A stretch of DNA of 64,000 bases from Synechococcus sp. Nb3U1 (GCF_021533835.1 NZ_JAKFYQ010000001.1:2052427-2116426); one strand, 5' to 3'. Positions 45,048 to 55,667 are shown, counted from the stretch's first letter. Translations and numbers: made by a program. The notes: generated by a model not told the origin, from the letters alone.

Positions 45048-46835
45048 TTATTGCCGCACCGGCGGCTTGGGGAAAGGCACCAGGGTGGGATCCGTATCTT
45101 CCCGTTCTTCGGGTTGTTCTTCCGGCAGGAGTTCACGAACAGGTAGAGCGGCGGTGGGCAGCTCCTCCTCTCCACCCAGGAGCGGCTTGCGGTAGAGGGG
45201 CACCGTGAAAGTGACGGTGGATCCCAACCCTTCTCCCAAACTGTAGAAATTCATCTCCCCTTCCATCGCCTCCACCAACCGTTGGCTGATCGCCAGCCCC
45301 AACCCTGTGCCCCCGTATTGGCGGGTCGTGGAGCCATCCACTTGGCTAAAGGCTTGAAACAGCCGCTGCTGCTTCTCTAACGACACTCCAATACCGGTAT
45401 CGATCACCCGAATGCGAGCACGGAAGGGGTTGCCAGGAATGATATCCGCCCGCACCGTCACGGAGCCGGCTGGGGTAAATTTGATGGCATTGCCCACCAA
45501 ATTGAGCAGCACCTGCAACAGACGTTGGTAATCCCCCAACAGCAGAATTTGATCGGGGGTGTTGGGCAGATGAAAGCTCAGCTTTAAGCCCTTTTGGCTG
45601 GCCTGCAAACTGGTCTTGGCTTCCACATCCTTCAAGAGGGTTTGCAAATCACAGGGCTGCGATTCCAGTTGCATTTTGCCCGCCTCGATCTTGGCGATAT
45701 CCAAGACATCGTTGATCAGAGCCAATAGGTGCAGAGCGGAGCGATAGGCTTCTCGCAAAAAGTCCAACTCCTCTTCGCGATCTTCGGCAATGCCATCCAG
45801 TACCAGCTTGATGAAGCCGATCATGCCATTTAGGGGGGTGCGCAACTCGTGGGAGGTATTAGCCAAAAATTGGCTCTTCAGTTGGTTGGCGGATTCCGCC
45901 TGAGTGCGGGCATATTCCAGCTCTTTGTTTTTTTGGCGCAGAGTTTGGTTAGCCAGTTGCAGACGGGTGGCCAGTTGACGGCTCTGATCCAACAGAATGG
46001 CGTGGGCAATGGCAGTGCCCAAGTAAGTAGAAATGCTTTGCAGCACTTGAATGTGGCCGGATTGCCAGATGGGATCCACATCCGGGTCGAGAATCTCCAG
46101 CCATAGCAAGCTGTTGGCGTACCCCTGGTAGGACATGGCGATCACTAGGTTGCGGCCCGCCTCGAGTGGTTCCTCTTGTTTGAGGGCTTGCAACAGGTGG
46201 GGGTAATCCGCCAGCCGCAGAGTTTGGTTGAGCAGGGAGCCCGCTTTGGGGTGTTGTCGATACTCCGCAGCAATGGTCAAAGAATCGTGCCCCACTTCGT
46301 AGAGGGCCATCAGGCAGCGATCCACCCCAAACAACTGCCCCAGCTGATCCACGGTTTGTTGGCACAATTGGCGGATATCAAGGGAATGTCGGATGTTGCG
46401 CATTAACTGCGTCGTGATCCCCTGCACCGGATCCAAAACGACCGGATTGAGCGGGTTGCTGGAGCTGCTAGCCCGTCCGGCTAAAGAAAAAGGTGTCGCT
46501 CCCAACAACTTGCCCACCACCGAGATGGCGATCACCTCTCCTTCCATATCCCGCACAGGATTGAGCGAAAGGTGAAGGTGCAACTTATAGCGGGGGGAGA
46601 GCACCTGACATTGGCACTGGAGGGGATCCCCGACTTCAAACACCTGACTAACCTTGGCCTCGTACTCTCCTGCATTGGCCAACTCCCAGGGCTGTTGTCC
46701 GCTTAGGATCTGCTGCGGATGAATGGCATATTTCTCGGCGTCCTCCCAGTAAAAACTCCAAAAACGCCTCTGTCGATCCTGAGTGTAAAAGATCGGATCG
46801 GGTCGGAGCACGCTCAGGCGAGAGGAGGCCACCAT
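45048..46835 (-). CDS. Sensor histidine kinase with PAS-like and GAF domains
   Basis: A 595-residue soluble-looking kinase. Residues 1-110 form a PAS-like domain ([20 protein letters not shown], then [13 protein letters not shown]). A GAF domain follows (about 145-290, [20 protein letters not shown]), with a coiled coil ([20 protein letters not shown]). The phospho-acceptor box [19 protein letters not shown] has His at residue 329. The HATPase has N box [11 protein letters not shown] and G boxes [10 protein letters not shown] and [15 protein letters not shown]. The end is an acidic Glu/Pro-rich tail. No transmembrane helix or receiver domain is seen. No response regulator is adjacent, so its partner is elsewhere. 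A light or redox role, as is common for cyanobacterial GAF kinases, cannot be shown. Confidence 0.92.
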   Translation of the reverse strand: MVASSRLSVLRPDPIFYTQDRQRRFWSFYWEDAEKYAIHPQQILSGQQPWELANAGEYEAKVSQVFEVGDPLQCQCQVLSPRYKLHLHLSLNPVRDMEGEVIAISVVGKLLGATPFSLAGRASSSSNPLNPVVLDPVQGITTQLMRNIRHSLDIRQLCQQTVDQLGQLFGVDRCLMALYEVGHDSLTIAAEYRQHPKAGSLLNQTLRLADYPHLLQALKQEEPLEAGRNLVIAMSYQGYANSLLWLEILDPDVDPIWQSGHIQVLQSISTYLGTAIAHAILLDQSRQLATRLQLANQTLRQKNKELEYARTQAESANQLKSQFLANTSHELRTPLNGMIGFIKLVLDGIAEDREEELDFLREAYRSALHLLALINDVLDIAKIEAGKMQLESQPCDLQTLLKDVEAKTSLQASQKGLKLSFHLPNTPDQILLLGDYQRLLQVLLNLVGNAIKFTPAGSVTVRADIIPGNPFRARIRVIDTGIGVSLEKQQRLFQAFSQVDGSTTRQYGGTGLGLAISQRLVEAMEGEMNFYSLGEGLGSTVTFTVPLYRKPLLGGEEELPTAALPVRELLPEEQPEEREDTDPTLVPFPKPPVRQ

Positions 46836-46846
46836 AGCCCAAAGCC

Positions 46847-48007
46847 TCAGGCTTTTACAGGGGGAGTAGAACTGGTGGGGGCAGCCGCAGAGTTGAGACG
46901 AGCAAAGATCATTCGGCCCGCCGAGGTTTGAATGGCGCTGGTCACCACCACAGAGCGGGTTTTGCCCAGAGAGCGCTGCCCCTCTTCTACCACCACCATC
47001 GTGCCGTCATCCAGGTAACCCACCCCTTGGCCCGGTTCTTTCCCCTCGCGGGTGATCTTGATATCGAGGCTGTCTCCGGCAATATAGAGGGGCCGTAGAG
47101 CCTCCGCCAGCTCGTTCACATTCAGCACCTTGACATTCTGCACCATGGCCACTTTCTTCAGGTTGAAATCGGTGGTGAGCAGGGTACCGCCCACAGTTTG
47201 GGTGAGCCGTACCAGCTTGTCATCCACGGTGGCCAGATCGGGATAGTCGGTTTCGTGAATCACAAACCGTTCTGGATAGTCTTGCCGTAGCGCCTGCAGG
47301 GTATCCAGACCTTTACGGCCCCGCTCCCGTTTTTGGGCATCGGCTTTGTCGGCGATGGTTTGCAATTCCGCCAGCACAAACCTGGGCACCACCAGCGTGC
47401 CCTCCAGAAAGCCTGTCTCAATCAACTGGGCCAAGCGACCATCGATGATTGAGCTGGTATCCAAAACCTTGGCACTGGCGGCCACCACATTGCCCTCTGC
47501 CCAAAGGGCCACCTGCAGGGCATAGTTGGGATTAAACAGCCGTAACAGCGAGGGGCCGTGGGTATCCGCTAGGCTCACCCCCAGGTAGGCGAAGGACAAA
47601 CTGAAAAAGACCGAGGCCAGCGGCTCGATAAAGTTGTTCAGCTCCTGCGGCAGGGGGAGCAAATACACGGGAGCCATGGCCAAATTGGCGATCACCAACC
47701 CGATCACCAACCCCACCGAGCGGGTAATCAACACATCCGGCGGCAGCGAGCGCACATTGGCCTCAAAGCGACGGTAGCTCCAGCGCACGATGGATCCCAG
47801 CACCAAGCCGGCCAAAACCCCAAAGCCGCTGGTGACAATGCGTGCCCCCTCCACATTCGCTCCCTGGGTAACGGTGGGGGGGAGCAGATCCAGACCGTAA
47901 AATCCGAGGCCAGCCCCGGCCAGCATAAAGATCGTGATCAGTAAGGCGTCTAGCATAGCGAGGAAGGCGGCCCTGCTCAGAATGTGCTTGGGTGATGCTG
48001 CTAGCAA
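46847..48007 (-). CDS. PIN/TRAM-domain membrane protein (YacL-like)
   Basis: A 386-residue protein with four predicted membrane helices in the first 150 residues ([20 protein letters not shown] and others). A PIN-domain nuclease-like core begins [20 protein letters not shown] (about 185), with [15 protein letters not shown] and the acidic residues of [10 protein letters not shown] and [12 protein letters not shown]. The end is a TRAM domain ([22 protein letters not shown]). This is the YacL/PIN-TRAM family, suspected to act on RNA at the membrane. A start at the internal Met MLDALL (47956 region) is likely, since family members begin there. The function is not established. Confidence 0.88.
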   Translation of the reverse strand: MLAASPKHILSRAAFLAMLDALLITIFMLAGAGLGFYGLDLLPPTVTQGANVEGARIVTSGFGVLAGLVLGSIVRWSYRRFEANVRSLPPDVLITRSVGLVIGLVIANLAMAPVYLLPLPQELNNFIEPLASVFFSLSFAYLGVSLADTHGPSLLRLFNPNYALQVALWAEGNVVAASAKVLDTSSIIDGRLAQLIETGFLEGTLVVPRFVLAELQTIADKADAQKRERGRKGLDTLQALRQDYPERFVIHETDYPDLATVDDKLVRLTQTVGGTLLTTDFNLKKVAMVQNVKVLNVNELAEALRPLYIAGDSLDIKITREGKEPGQGVGYLDDGTMVVVEEGQRSLGKTRSVVVTSAIQTSAGRMIFARLNSAAAPTSSTPPVKA

Positions 48008-48179
48008 TGCGCAAATCTGCTTCTTATTCTAGTCACTTGTGTTGGAGGGATCCCCTGAAGCTGGTATACAGCCGCCAGGAAGAAGCAGACTATGCTGAAT
48101 AATAGCGATCCCACGCTAGCTTGAGTGGCCTGTGGAGAAATCGCTACAATCAGAACCTGAAACCAGGATGAAGGCAACT

Positions 48180-48422
48180 ATGGCACAAGCATTGGAACTG
48201 AATCCCGCCAACATCGAAAAAGTGCTGGATGAGCTGCGTCCTTACCTGATGGCCGACGGGGGCAATGTGGAGCTGGTGGAAATCGATGGCCCGGTGGTGA
48301 AACTGCGCCTACAAGGGGCCTGTGGTGCCTGCCCCAGCTCTACTATGACCTTAAAAATGGGCATCGAGCGCAAGTTGCGGGAGAGCATTCCCGATGTTCT
48401 AGAGGTAGAACAGGTGTTCTGA
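48180..48422 (+). CDS. NifU-like C-terminal domain iron-sulfur carrier protein
   Basis: An 80-residue Nfu-type protein that carries and delivers Fe-S clusters. The domain reads [20 protein letters not shown] and [20 protein letters not shown], with the CxxC cluster ligands in GACGACPSS. The C-terminus is [12 protein letters not shown]. The start at ATG 48180 ([14 protein letters not shown]) fits small cyanobacterial NifU homologues of about 80 residues; ATG 48168 would add four codons. The 124-bp gap from the divergent PIN gene holds its promoter. Confidence 0.92.
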   Translation: MAQALELNPANIEKVLDELRPYLMADGGNVELVEIDGPVVKLRLQGACGACPSSTMTLKMGIERKLRESIPDVLEVEQVF

Positions 48423-48479
48423 AGTTGGCTATTTTCTCGGCTTCGGGCCGCTATGTTCCCTGTTTCTCACCCCTAACGC

Positions 48480-49577
48480 ATGTTTATCCTCATCTCCATC
48501 GCCATTCTCGCCCTCCTGATCCTGGTGCATGAGGCAGGCCACTTTGCGGCAGCCAAGTTGCAAGGGATCCATGTCAATCGTTTCTCCCTCGGGTTTGGCC
48601 CGGTTTTGTGGAGCTACCGGGGCAAGGAAACGGAGTACGCCATTCGCGCCCTGCCTTTGGGGGGCTTTGTCGGTTTTCCCGATGAGGATGAGGATTGTCC
48701 CTACTCCAAGACTGATCCGAACCTATTAAAGAACCGCCCCGTCTTGGATCGACTGGTGGTGATGGCGGCAGGGGTGATGGCCAATTTGGTCTTCGCCTAC
48801 CTAGTGCTGGTGTTGATGTTTGCTTCGATCGGGATCCCATCGGTAGCTCGCATCCATCCTGGCATCCTCATCCCCCAGGTGATGCCCGATAGCCCTGCGG
48901 AGGTGGCTGGACTGCAGACGGGAGATGTGGTGTTGCGGGCGGCGGATCAAGACTACAGCACGGTAGCGGATGAAACGGCAGCTCTATCCGCTTTGAACGA
49001 GTTTCAGGAGTTGATCCGCACCCACGAAAATCAGCCCATTCTCCTGGAGATCCAACGAGGAGAGGCGGATCCCGTACAACTGACGGTGATCCCCCAAGCC
49101 CGTGAAGATACGGTGGTGATCGGGGTAAACCTGTCTCCCAACCAAGAAACAGCCCTGCGTCCTGCCGCCAACTGGGGTGAAATTTTCTCGGAGGCAGGCG
49201 GAGCTTACCAGCGAATCGTCATGCTGAACGTAAATGGCTTGCGCCAGCTGGTGCAAAACTTTCAGAGTACGGCCACTCAGGTCTCTGGCCCGGTGGGAAT
49301 TGTCAAGATCGGTGCCGATTTGGCCCGCAACGATGCTGCCAGCCTGTTTAATTTCACCGCTTTGATCAGTATTAACCTGGCCATTCTCAACCTGTTGCCC
49401 TTGCCCGCCTTGGACGGGGGTCACATCGCCTTCTTGATTCTGGAAGGGATCCGAGGCAAACGTCTGCCCAAGGGCCTGGAGGATCGCGTGATGCAAACCG
49501 GCCTGGTGCTGCTCCTGGGGTTGGGGGTGGTGCTGATTTTCAAAGACACGATTGCCATCGTCACCGGCTCGGGTTAA
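48480..49577 (+). CDS. rseP: Site-2-type intramembrane metalloprotease RseP/MraP
   Basis: A 365-residue site-2 protease homologue that cuts membrane-bound regulators within the bilayer. It has the zinc-binding HEAGHFAAAKLQ (about residues 18-29), a PDZ domain in the middle (IPQVMPDSPAEVAGLQTGDV, about 135-155) and the third metal ligand in NLLPLPALDGGHIAFLIL (about 305-322). Four hydrophobic segments are visible. In cyanobacteria such proteases affect cell wall and stress responses; the target here is unknown. It is followed by nth after a 12-bp gap. Confidence 0.93.
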   Translation: MFILISIAILALLILVHEAGHFAAAKLQGIHVNRFSLGFGPVLWSYRGKETEYAIRALPLGGFVGFPDEDEDCPYSKTDPNLLKNRPVLDRLVVMAAGVMANLVFAYLVLVLMFASIGIPSVARIHPGILIPQVMPDSPAEVAGLQTGDVVLRAADQDYSTVADETAALSALNEFQELIRTHENQPILLEIQRGEADPVQLTVIPQAREDTVVIGVNLSPNQETALRPAANWGEIFSEAGGAYQRIVMLNVNGLRQLVQNFQSTATQVSGPVGIVKIGADLARNDAASLFNFTALISINLAILNLLPLPALDGGHIAFLILEGIRGKRLPKGLEDRVMQTGLVLLLGLGVVLIFKDTIAIVTGSG

Positions 49578-49589
49578 GGGTCGGGCAAC

Positions 49590-50294
49590 ATGGCCAGCAA
49601 ACGCACCCTGCGCCAACGGGCTTTGGAGATTCTGACCCGTCTGAAGCAGCACTATCCCGACTCCACCTGTGCCCTTCAGTACCAAACGCCGCTGCAACTG
49701 CTGGTGGCCACCATCCTTTCGGCCCAGTGTACGGATGAACGGGTGAACCGCGTTACTCCGGAGCTGTTCCGCCGCTTCCCCGATGCTCAGGCCCTGGCAA
49801 TGGCCCCACGGGAGGAGATCGAGACCCTGATTCACTCCACCGGCTTCTACCGCAACAAAGCCAAGCATATTCAAGGGGCTTGCCAGAAGATCCTGACGGA
49901 TTTTGGTGGTGAACTGCCCCGTACGATGCCTGAGCTGCTCACCCTACCTGGGGTGGCCCGTAAGACCGCCAATGTGGTTTTGGCCCATGCCTTTGGCATC
50001 AATGCCGGGGTGACCGTCGATACCCACGTGAAACGGCTCAGCCGTCGCCTAGGCTTGACGGAGCAAGAGGATCCCGTGCGTATTGAGAAAGATCTGATGC
50101 AGCTCTTGCCTCAGTCGGATTGGGAAAACTGGTCGATCCGGCTCATCGCTCACGGACGCGCCATTTGTGAGGCCCGCAAGCCCCGGTGTGATCAGTGTTT
50201 TTTGGCAGATCTTTGCCCCACTGCCCCCCTTATTCAGCCAGCGAGCCCCAAGACCAAGGATAAAACCAAAGTTCCTTCACAAGCCAGGGCGTGA
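49590..50294 (+). CDS. nth: Endonuclease III
   Basis: Nth removes oxidised pyrimidines and cuts the abasic DNA strand in base excision repair. The 234-residue product shows VATILSAQCTDERVNRVTPE, the helix-hairpin-helix LPGVARKTANVVLAHAFG with the catalytic Lys, and VDTHVKRLSRRLG with the catalytic Asp. At the end it has the four-cysteine Fe-S loop (CEARKPRCDQCFLADLCP). All active residues are present. The tail beyond the cluster (about 20 residues, Lys/Pro-rich) is an extension without known role. Confidence 0.96.
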   Translation: MASKRTLRQRALEILTRLKQHYPDSTCALQYQTPLQLLVATILSAQCTDERVNRVTPELFRRFPDAQALAMAPREEIETLIHSTGFYRNKAKHIQGACQKILTDFGGELPRTMPELLTLPGVARKTANVVLAHAFGINAGVTVDTHVKRLSRRLGLTEQEDPVRIEKDLMQLLPQSDWENWSIRLIAHGRAICEARKPRCDQCFLADLCPTAPLIQPASPKTKDKTKVPSQARA

Positions 50295-50375
50295 ATTCGT
50301 ACCCAACCTTAGAGGTGCACCTGTAGAAGCCTGCCCGTACCCTAGGTAGATCCGCCTAGCCTTACAATGGGATTT

Positions 50376-51350
50376 ATGCGAGCAGCAACACCGATTTTGG
50401 CAATTGCGGGATTGACGGGGGCAGGTAAAACCCTGGCGGTTCAGCAGTTGGAGCAGTTGGGCTATGTGGGCCTGGAAGGGATCCCACCCGCCCATGTCCT
50501 CCCTCTGATCGAGGCGATGCGCCCCCAGCATCAGGCTCTGGTGGTAACCCTCAACCTGCGCCAGCCCGATTACCTAGAACAGCTCCCCGCCCTCGATGCC
50601 TGGTTGCAAACGGAAGGGATCCCCTTCTTATTCTTGGAGGCCAGCCCCCAGGTGCTGCTGAACCGCCTGAGTGCCCACCGCCGCCCCCACCCCCACCAAT
50701 CTGCGGCTTGCGGCCTCCTGGAAGCGATTGATCTAGAACGGCTGGCCCTGCGCCCGGCCCGTGAACGCTGTACCCACCTCCTGGACACCTCGGATCTGAA
50801 TAGCCAGCAGCTGCGGCAGCAGTTGGAAGCCCTAATCCAAGGGATCCCGCAACCTCTCAACCTCAGCCTGATTAGCTTTGGGTTCAAGTACGGCATCCCC
50901 TCAGATGCCAACTTGATGTTCGATGTGCGGTTTTTGCCCAATCCTTTTTTTCAACCGCATCTGCGTCCCTTGACCGGACAGGATCCCCTGTTGCAGGAGT
51001 TTCTCTTCGCAGATCCCGTCACCCAATCTGCCTATGGGCACATTTTCTCCCTGATTCAGGAGTTTTTGCCCCACTACCAGGCGGAGCGTCGCCCTCACCT
51101 AGCCCTTGCCATCGGCTGTACGGGTGGTCAGCACCGCTCTGTGGCCCTGGTAGAGCGCTTGGCGCAGGACTTGCAGCCTTGGTTGGCTGCCGAACATGGT
51201 TTACCCCGTCTCAGTGTGCAGGTACACCATCGTCATTTGCTGGATTCACAGCGGGAGCTAGAGGCTCGTTTTGGTTCGGTGCCTGAGGTTAGGATCCCGG
51301 ACGGCACCCTAGCCAGAACGGCAGTTGCTCCTGTTATCCCCCATGGTTAG
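50376..51350 (+). CDS. rapZ: RapZ/YvcJ-type RNase adapter, P-loop nucleotide-binding protein
   Basis: A P-loop protein of the RapZ/YvcJ family. The start region has [20 protein letters not shown] (about 10-29). A Walker B-like [22 protein letters not shown] follows, and [20 protein letters not shown] (about 170-190) is the family signature. The C-terminal half has [20 protein letters not shown], the domain that binds amino-sugar phosphate in E. coli RapZ. Translation may start at the upstream Met (50367). It overlaps the following YvcK-like gene by eight bases, the same yvcJ-yvcK pairing as in Firmicutes. The role in a cyanobacterium is not known. Confidence 0.9.
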   Translation: MRAATPILAIAGLTGAGKTLAVQQLEQLGYVGLEGIPPAHVLPLIEAMRPQHQALVVTLNLRQPDYLEQLPALDAWLQTEGIPFLFLEASPQVLLNRLSAHRRPHPHQSAACGLLEAIDLERLALRPARERCTHLLDTSDLNSQQLRQQLEALIQGIPQPLNLSLISFGFKYGIPSDANLMFDVRFLPNPFFQPHLRPLTGQDPLLQEFLFADPVTQSAYGHIFSLIQEFLPHYQAERRPHLALAIGCTGGQHRSVALVERLAQDLQPWLAAEHGLPRLSVQVHHRHLLDSQRELEARFGSVPEVRIPDGTLARTAVAPVIPHG

Positions 51351-52719
51351 GCCTGTTCGTACCAATGGCAATAAATTACCTCCCTCTCGCTGGAGTCTGT
51401 ACCGTCACTTGGCCAGTTGGCCAGGAAGCGGATGGAAATGGCTCTCTCCCGGCCTATCGGTCAAACGCTGGCTGAGCCTAGCGATTGGGGGTGTGCTACT
51501 GATGGTGCTGGGCATTGCCATCTGGACGGAACTCACCCCGGTTTTTCGTCTCAAACAGCTGATTGACTTTACCCTCCGCCTGATCACCACCTGGATCCCA
51601 AACAACATCAGCGGCCCTCTGGTGACTGGGATCGGCTTACTGCTGGTGGTGCTCGGGTTCTACAGTGCCATGCGCTCCATTGAGGATGTTTTGATCCCGG
51701 AAGGGGACGAAGCCCTGGTGGATAAGCTCCTGTCTCGCCGTCGCCTCAGTCGGGGGCCACGCATTGTGGTGTTGGGAGGAGGCACCGGACTTTCCCACCT
51801 GCTGCGGGGCTTGAAACGCTATAGCTCCAACATTACCGCTGTGGTGACGGTTGCCGACGACGGAGGATCCTCAGGACGGCTGCGGCGGGAGATTGGCGTG
51901 CTGCCCCCCGGAGATATCCGCAACTGTCTCACGGCCCTAGCGAATGAAGAAAAACTGCTCACGGAGTTGTTTCAATATCGCTTCCAATCGGGGGATGGGC
52001 TGACGGGGCACAGCTTTGGCAACCTTTTCATTACAGCCCTGACTGCGGTCACCGGGGGCGACTTGATTCGGGCCATCACTGCTACCTCTCAAGTTCTAGC
52101 GATCCAGGGACGGGTGTTGCCTGCCACCTTGGCAGATGTCACTCTATGGGCGGAACTGAGTGATGGCCGCCGGGTAGTGGGGGAGTCAAACATTGCCAAA
52201 GCTGGTGGGCACATTCGCCGGATCGGCTGTGATCCACCCAACCCTCCGGCTATACCTGAGGTCATCGAGGCTATTCAGTCGGCAGAGTTTTTGGTCTTGG
52301 GGCCGGGCAGCCTCTACACCAGCGTGATTCCCAATTTGTTGGTGCCCGAAATTGTCGAGGCCATCGCCAAAAACACCGCCCCCCACATCTACGTGTGTAA
52401 CATCATGACGGAGCCGGGTGAAACAGATGGCTACACGGTTGGGGATCATGTCATGGCGCTGGATCAAGTGGCCGGGATCCGTCTCTTCGACGGGGTATTG
52501 GTGCAGCGGGAGTTGCCCTCGGCGCGGGCGTTGGAGCATTATCGGCGTAGCGGCTCGGAGTTTGTGCCGTTGGATCCCGATAAACTGGCCTACCTGGGGT
52601 GTCGGGCGGTATTGGCCAATGTGATGCAAGAAGATCCCGAGACAGGCTTGGTGCGCCATAACCCAGAACGGCTGGCTGCTATGCTGATGCGCTGGTTCGA
52701 CCGACATCGCCCCCTTTAG
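51343..52719 (+). CDS. YvcK/CofD-like protein (gluconeogenesis factor type)
   Basis: A 458-residue YvcK-type protein. The first 95 residues are an N-terminal part with two hydrophobic helices ([20 protein letters not shown] and [18 protein letters not shown]), which are absent in Bacillus YvcK. The main domain reads [20 protein letters not shown], then [20 protein letters not shown] with PPGDIRNCL, and [14 protein letters not shown] and [16 protein letters not shown]. In Bacillus YvcK is needed for growth on gluconeogenic carbon and for cell shape, and binds UDP-sugars. The start is chosen at MVRPVRTNG. It overlaps rapZ, and the two are probably co-translated. Confidence 0.92.
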   Translation: MVRPVRTNGNKLPPSRWSLYRHLASWPGSGWKWLSPGLSVKRWLSLAIGGVLLMVLGIAIWTELTPVFRLKQLIDFTLRLITTWIPNNISGPLVTGIGLLLVVLGFYSAMRSIEDVLIPEGDEALVDKLLSRRRLSRGPRIVVLGGGTGLSHLLRGLKRYSSNITAVVTVADDGGSSGRLRREIGVLPPGDIRNCLTALANEEKLLTELFQYRFQSGDGLTGHSFGNLFITALTAVTGGDLIRAITATSQVLAIQGRVLPATLADVTLWAELSDGRRVVGESNIAKAGGHIRRIGCDPPNPPAIPEVIEAIQSAEFLVLGPGSLYTSVIPNLLVPEIVEAIAKNTAPHIYVCNIMTEPGETDGYTVGDHVMALDQVAGIRLFDGVLVQRELPSARALEHYRRSGSEFVPLDPDKLAYLGCRAVLANVMQEDPETGLVRHNPERLAAMLMRWFDRHRPL

Positions 52720-52802
52720 ATTCGGATCGGCGCGAATTGCCATTGACCAAGCCATGAGCCGCCATTCATGATACAAAATATAGACTTATCAAATTCTTCT
52801 CC

Positions 52803-53609
52803 ATGCTAAAGCGGTTATTTTTGGGTGGCTTGCGTCGACGAATTGGCCGCATTGAGGTAACTGGGGCCATTGATGGCAAAACTCGCGAACGTGTCTTAAA
52901 AGCCTTGAAAGAGGTGGAGGAAAAACATATTCCTGCTGTGGTGCTGCGGATTGATAGCCCTGGTGGTACCGTGGCCGATTCCCAAGAAATCTATAATGCC
53001 CTCCTCCGCTTGCGAGAACAAAAAGGCACCCATATTATTGCTAGCTTTGGCAACATTGCTGCCTCTGGAGGCATTTACATCGCCATGGGCGCCGAAAAAA
53101 TTATGTCCAATCCGGGTACGATCACCGGTAGTATTGGCGTGATTATTCGGGGCAATAATATCGAGCGCCTCCTGGACAAGGTGGGGATCTCCTTTAAGGT
53201 GATCAAGTCTGGCCCCTATAAAGATATTCTCTCCTTTGATCGTGAGTTGACTTCAGAAGAACGAAACATCCTGCAAGAGCTGATTGATATTACCTACAGC
53301 CAGTTTGTGCAGACAGTGGCAACAGCTCGCAAGCTGAGCTTGAACGTGGTAAGAACCTTTGCCGATGGGCGCATTTTTAGTGGGGAACAGGCCCTCAATT
53401 TGGGTGTGGTGGATCGGTTAGGCACAGAAGAAGATGCCCGCCTATGGGCGGCGGAACTAGCAGGGCTAGAGCCGGATACCAAGTTTTATGATCTGATCCC
53501 ACGGCGCACTGGCTTGGCGCGGCTGATCCCTGGGGGAGATGCCCTGGCGCGTTTGCATTTTGATGTGGTGAGCTCTGGTCTACCCCTCTGGCTTTACACA
53601 GGCTTTTGA
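52803..53609 (+). CDS. sppA: Signal peptide peptidase SppA-type protease
   Basis: A 268-residue S49-family protease that degrades cleaved signal peptides. It has the motifs VVLRIDSPGGTVADSQEIYN (about 48-67) and IASFGNIAASGGIYIAMGAE (the nucleophile Ser of SGGIYIA, about 93). The catalytic Lys lies in SFKVIKSGPYKDILS (about 140). It lacks the first domain of E. coli SppA, so it is the short SppA form typical of cyanobacteria. No obvious membrane helix is seen in the first residues. The nearest gene downstream is 205 bp away and convergent. Confidence 0.92.
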   Translation: MLKRLFLGGLRRRIGRIEVTGAIDGKTRERVLKALKEVEEKHIPAVVLRIDSPGGTVADSQEIYNALLRLREQKGTHIIASFGNIAASGGIYIAMGAEKIMSNPGTITGSIGVIIRGNNIERLLDKVGISFKVIKSGPYKDILSFDRELTSEERNILQELIDITYSQFVQTVATARKLSLNVVRTFADGRIFSGEQALNLGVVDRLGTEEDARLWAAELAGLEPDTKFYDLIPRRTGLARLIPGGDALARLHFDVVSSGLPLWLYTGF

Positions 53610-53690
53610 GGGGTATCACCTGAAACTTTTACGAATCCAGCAAAGGATCCCTCAGTTGAGATTTTGGGGCAGAAGATGATCAAGCACCTT

Positions 53691-53795
53691 ACAGCCTTTT
53701 CCAACTTCACACAGGCCCTTGAGCTAGGCAAAAAAACTTATGAAGCAAAGGATTGATCTGAATCTGCTGTCTCAGGCAGCTCTGGAAAAGGCTGT
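53691..53795 (+). repeat. 105-bp element with 13-bp inverted ends, copy 1
   Basis: Starts ACAGCCTTTTCCA and ends TGGAAAAGGCTGT, a perfect 13-base terminal inverted repeat. The interior shares long blocks with copy 2 at 62873 (CAGGCCCTTGAGCTAGGCAA and AATCTGCTGT). Neither carries a complete gene. It has the size and structure of a MITE. Confidence 0.85.
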
Positions 53796-53814
53796 AACCA
53801 AGATGCAAGAAAAC

Positions 53815-54501
53815 TCACTGACCTTGAGTTATCACAATAGTTATATTCCCTACAGCAAGCTGCCCGCTAGCATCTACAGCTGAAATTTGCAAGTCATAAA
53901 TTCCAGGGAAGATAAATGCGGAGTTGATAAAAACTTGGTTGTTGATGACACTAAACGAGAATGAGGCTGTAAAGGTGCCATTTACATTAGTGATTGTTGG
54001 AGGAACAGGAGTCGGATCGATCTGAACATCAACAGTAATTGGTGCAACTCCACCCGTAATTCTGGCAACAATTGCATTGATATTGGCTGTTCCAGAGATC
54101 AAGCCAGCACCAGAACCCGTTCCTTCACCCACAGGAATTACACCGTTGATCTGATCCCGACCCGGCAAAATGGAGACTGTCAAGACTGGGGGAACTGGAG
54201 CAGGAGGAATGGGCCCTTCAGCAACAATTGGAGGGACGGCATCTGGGGTGACAACCGGGTCAATGGTAGGAGCAGAGATTGGCCTCGGGATCCCTGGAGT
54301 AGGTTGAGCCACAGCCACAGGGCTAGATCCTACGTTGGTTCCACCCGTTTCAACGGTTGGGTTTTGCACACCGATGATTGGCCCTGGCAAAAAACTCGTC
54401 ACATTCTTATCCTTGGCTTGCTGACATCCGCCTAATGCTAAGACAGCCAACAACAAAGAGGCACCACTAATTGCAACCAAGCGATCCTTTTTCATCATCA
54501 C
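53815..54501 (-). CDS. Putative proline-rich lipoprotein A
   Basis: A 228-residue predicted lipoprotein. The signal segment ISGASLLLAVLALGGCQQAK has a lipobox ending at Cys (about residue 26). A Pro/Val-rich stretch (PIPPAPVPPVLTVSILPG) leads to a C-terminal Ig-like/cadherin-like beta domain (VNGTFTASFSFSVINNQVFI, GIYDLQISAVDASGQLAVGN). No catalytic motif is visible. Two further lipoprotein genes follow, so it is one of a group of three. The 105-bp repeat starts 20 bp beyond its 3' end. Confidence 0.75.
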   Translation of the reverse strand: MMMKKDRLVAISGASLLLAVLALGGCQQAKDKNVTSFLPGPIIGVQNPTVETGGTNVGSSPVAVAQPTPGIPRPISAPTIDPVVTPDAVPPIVAEGPIPPAPVPPVLTVSILPGRDQINGVIPVGEGTGSGAGLISGTANINAIVARITGGVAPITVDVQIDPTPVPPTITNVNGTFTASFSFSVINNQVFINSAFIFPGIYDLQISAVDASGQLAVGNITIVITQGQ

Positions 54502-54575
54502 ACCCTCTCACACTCACTGAAACTCTCAATTCAGCCTCTGCTTCATCTGGCAACTTCTTTCTGGAGTTACTTTCT

Positions 54576-55343
54576 TTACAGGTTTCCACAAGCAGGAACC
54601 TGAGACCCACGAATTTCCGTTCGGCTTTCTTCCCCACTAAATATGGAGTTGTCAACTCTTAGCACTTGGCCAAAAGTATCACGGATAGTCAGGATGATGA
54701 GTATATCATCACCTGTTAGTTCATCCTCAATAGTAACCTGCCCCTGTGCATCAACTTTACGAACGCCGCGAGTGCCTTTGGATAAAATCCTAAGATCATC
54801 AAAGTATCGAGGATCGGTTGGGAAAGTAAAGCTAAAGCTAAATCCCCCAGCATCAGCGAAGGTGTTGCCCCTACCAATCAACAAGTTCTGAAATTGTTCT
54901 AGTGCGGTTGGGAGAATTACCTCTGTCACATCTGTGCCACAGGTAATGTTCAGAACCTGTATATCAACACTGGCAATAACACCACGCACAATCAAATCAA
55001 TGATATCGACCTTGTAGGATAACGAAGCAAGTTCCTGGTTGGCATTGAACCCACTGTTTAGATTTGTCGGATCAAACTGAGGCTGATCTGGCAAGTTGGG
55101 TTGAACAGGCGGTGGCGTAATCGGGGCAAAATCGGGGGCAGGGCGTACCGTGGTCGGATTGTTATTAGGGGCAATCGTGGGGGCAACAGCCACAGGCCGA
55201 GGGGTGGCAGAGCTAGAACTCAACAAGGGCGGTACGCCACTGGTGGTCTCGCTGCTACAACCACCGGCTAGCGCGATCGAGGCACAGGTTGCCAAAAGAG
55301 AGAGGCCGCCACGGCAAAGGGCTGAGCCAGAAAGTCGTCTCAT
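54576..55343 (-). CDS. Putative proline-rich lipoprotein B
   Basis: A 255-residue predicted lipoprotein. The first residues (LSLLATCASIALAGGCSSET) end in a lipobox Cys. A Pro/Thr-rich linker (TPRPVAVAPTIAPNNNPTTV and ITPPPVQPNLPDQPQ) leads to a beta-rich domain of about 150 residues (SYKVDIIDLIVRGVIASVDI, CGTDVTEVILPTALEQFQNL). It lies 75 bp upstream of lipoprotein A on the same strand, and they are probably co-transcribed. Start at MRRLSG; an upstream ATG at 55358 adds five residues. Two cysteines (CGTD, ACGNL) could pair in the periplasm. Function unknown. Confidence 0.75.
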   Translation of the reverse strand: MRRLSGSALCRGGLSLLATCASIALAGGCSSETTSGVPPLLSSSSATPRPVAVAPTIAPNNNPTTVRPAPDFAPITPPPVQPNLPDQPQFDPTNLNSGFNANQELASLSYKVDIIDLIVRGVIASVDIQVLNITCGTDVTEVILPTALEQFQNLLIGRGNTFADAGGFSFSFTFPTDPRYFDDLRILSKGTRGVRKVDAQGQVTIEDELTGDDILIILTIRDTFGQVLRVDNSIFSGEESRTEIRGSQVPACGNL

Positions 55344-55667
55344 CGAGAAATTCTCCACTCACTCACACCAAAAAGTTCTGGACAAAGTCCAGCAGGGATC
55401 CAACTCAACCACAAATTTGCAGGATATGCCTGTATCCACGGGATCCCGTTTCAAAGGAGGGATCACCTGCTGTTAGTTCTACTTCATCCTGAGGCGTTGT
55501 CAACCCACTGGTTCAGCAAATCAAAGGAATTTTCCGGAAACGGCCCATCCCCTACATATGGGGTATTATAACTTCGAGCAGGGGTGGGCAGCTTACCCGT
55601 AGCGTTTGTGGTCGAGTGCCTGTTGTCTCCTTTTGTGCATAGATTATGGTGTGTGAGGAAGTGCCGT
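55344..55667. other. Divergent promoter region between lipoprotein genes
   Basis: About 320 bases without a gene, separating the minus-strand lipoproteins from the plus-strand one. It has an AT-rich block with a TATTAT-like -10 box near 55565, two GGGATCC-type palindromes and an AAAGGAGGGATCACCT stretch that looks like part of a 16S 3' end but has no rRNA around it. Promoters for both directions are expected here. Confidence 0.4.

Noticed and set aside
55455-55480. An rRNA-like AAAGGAGGGATCACCT stretch
   Set aside because: Resembles a 16S 3' end by chance; nothing around it is rRNA.
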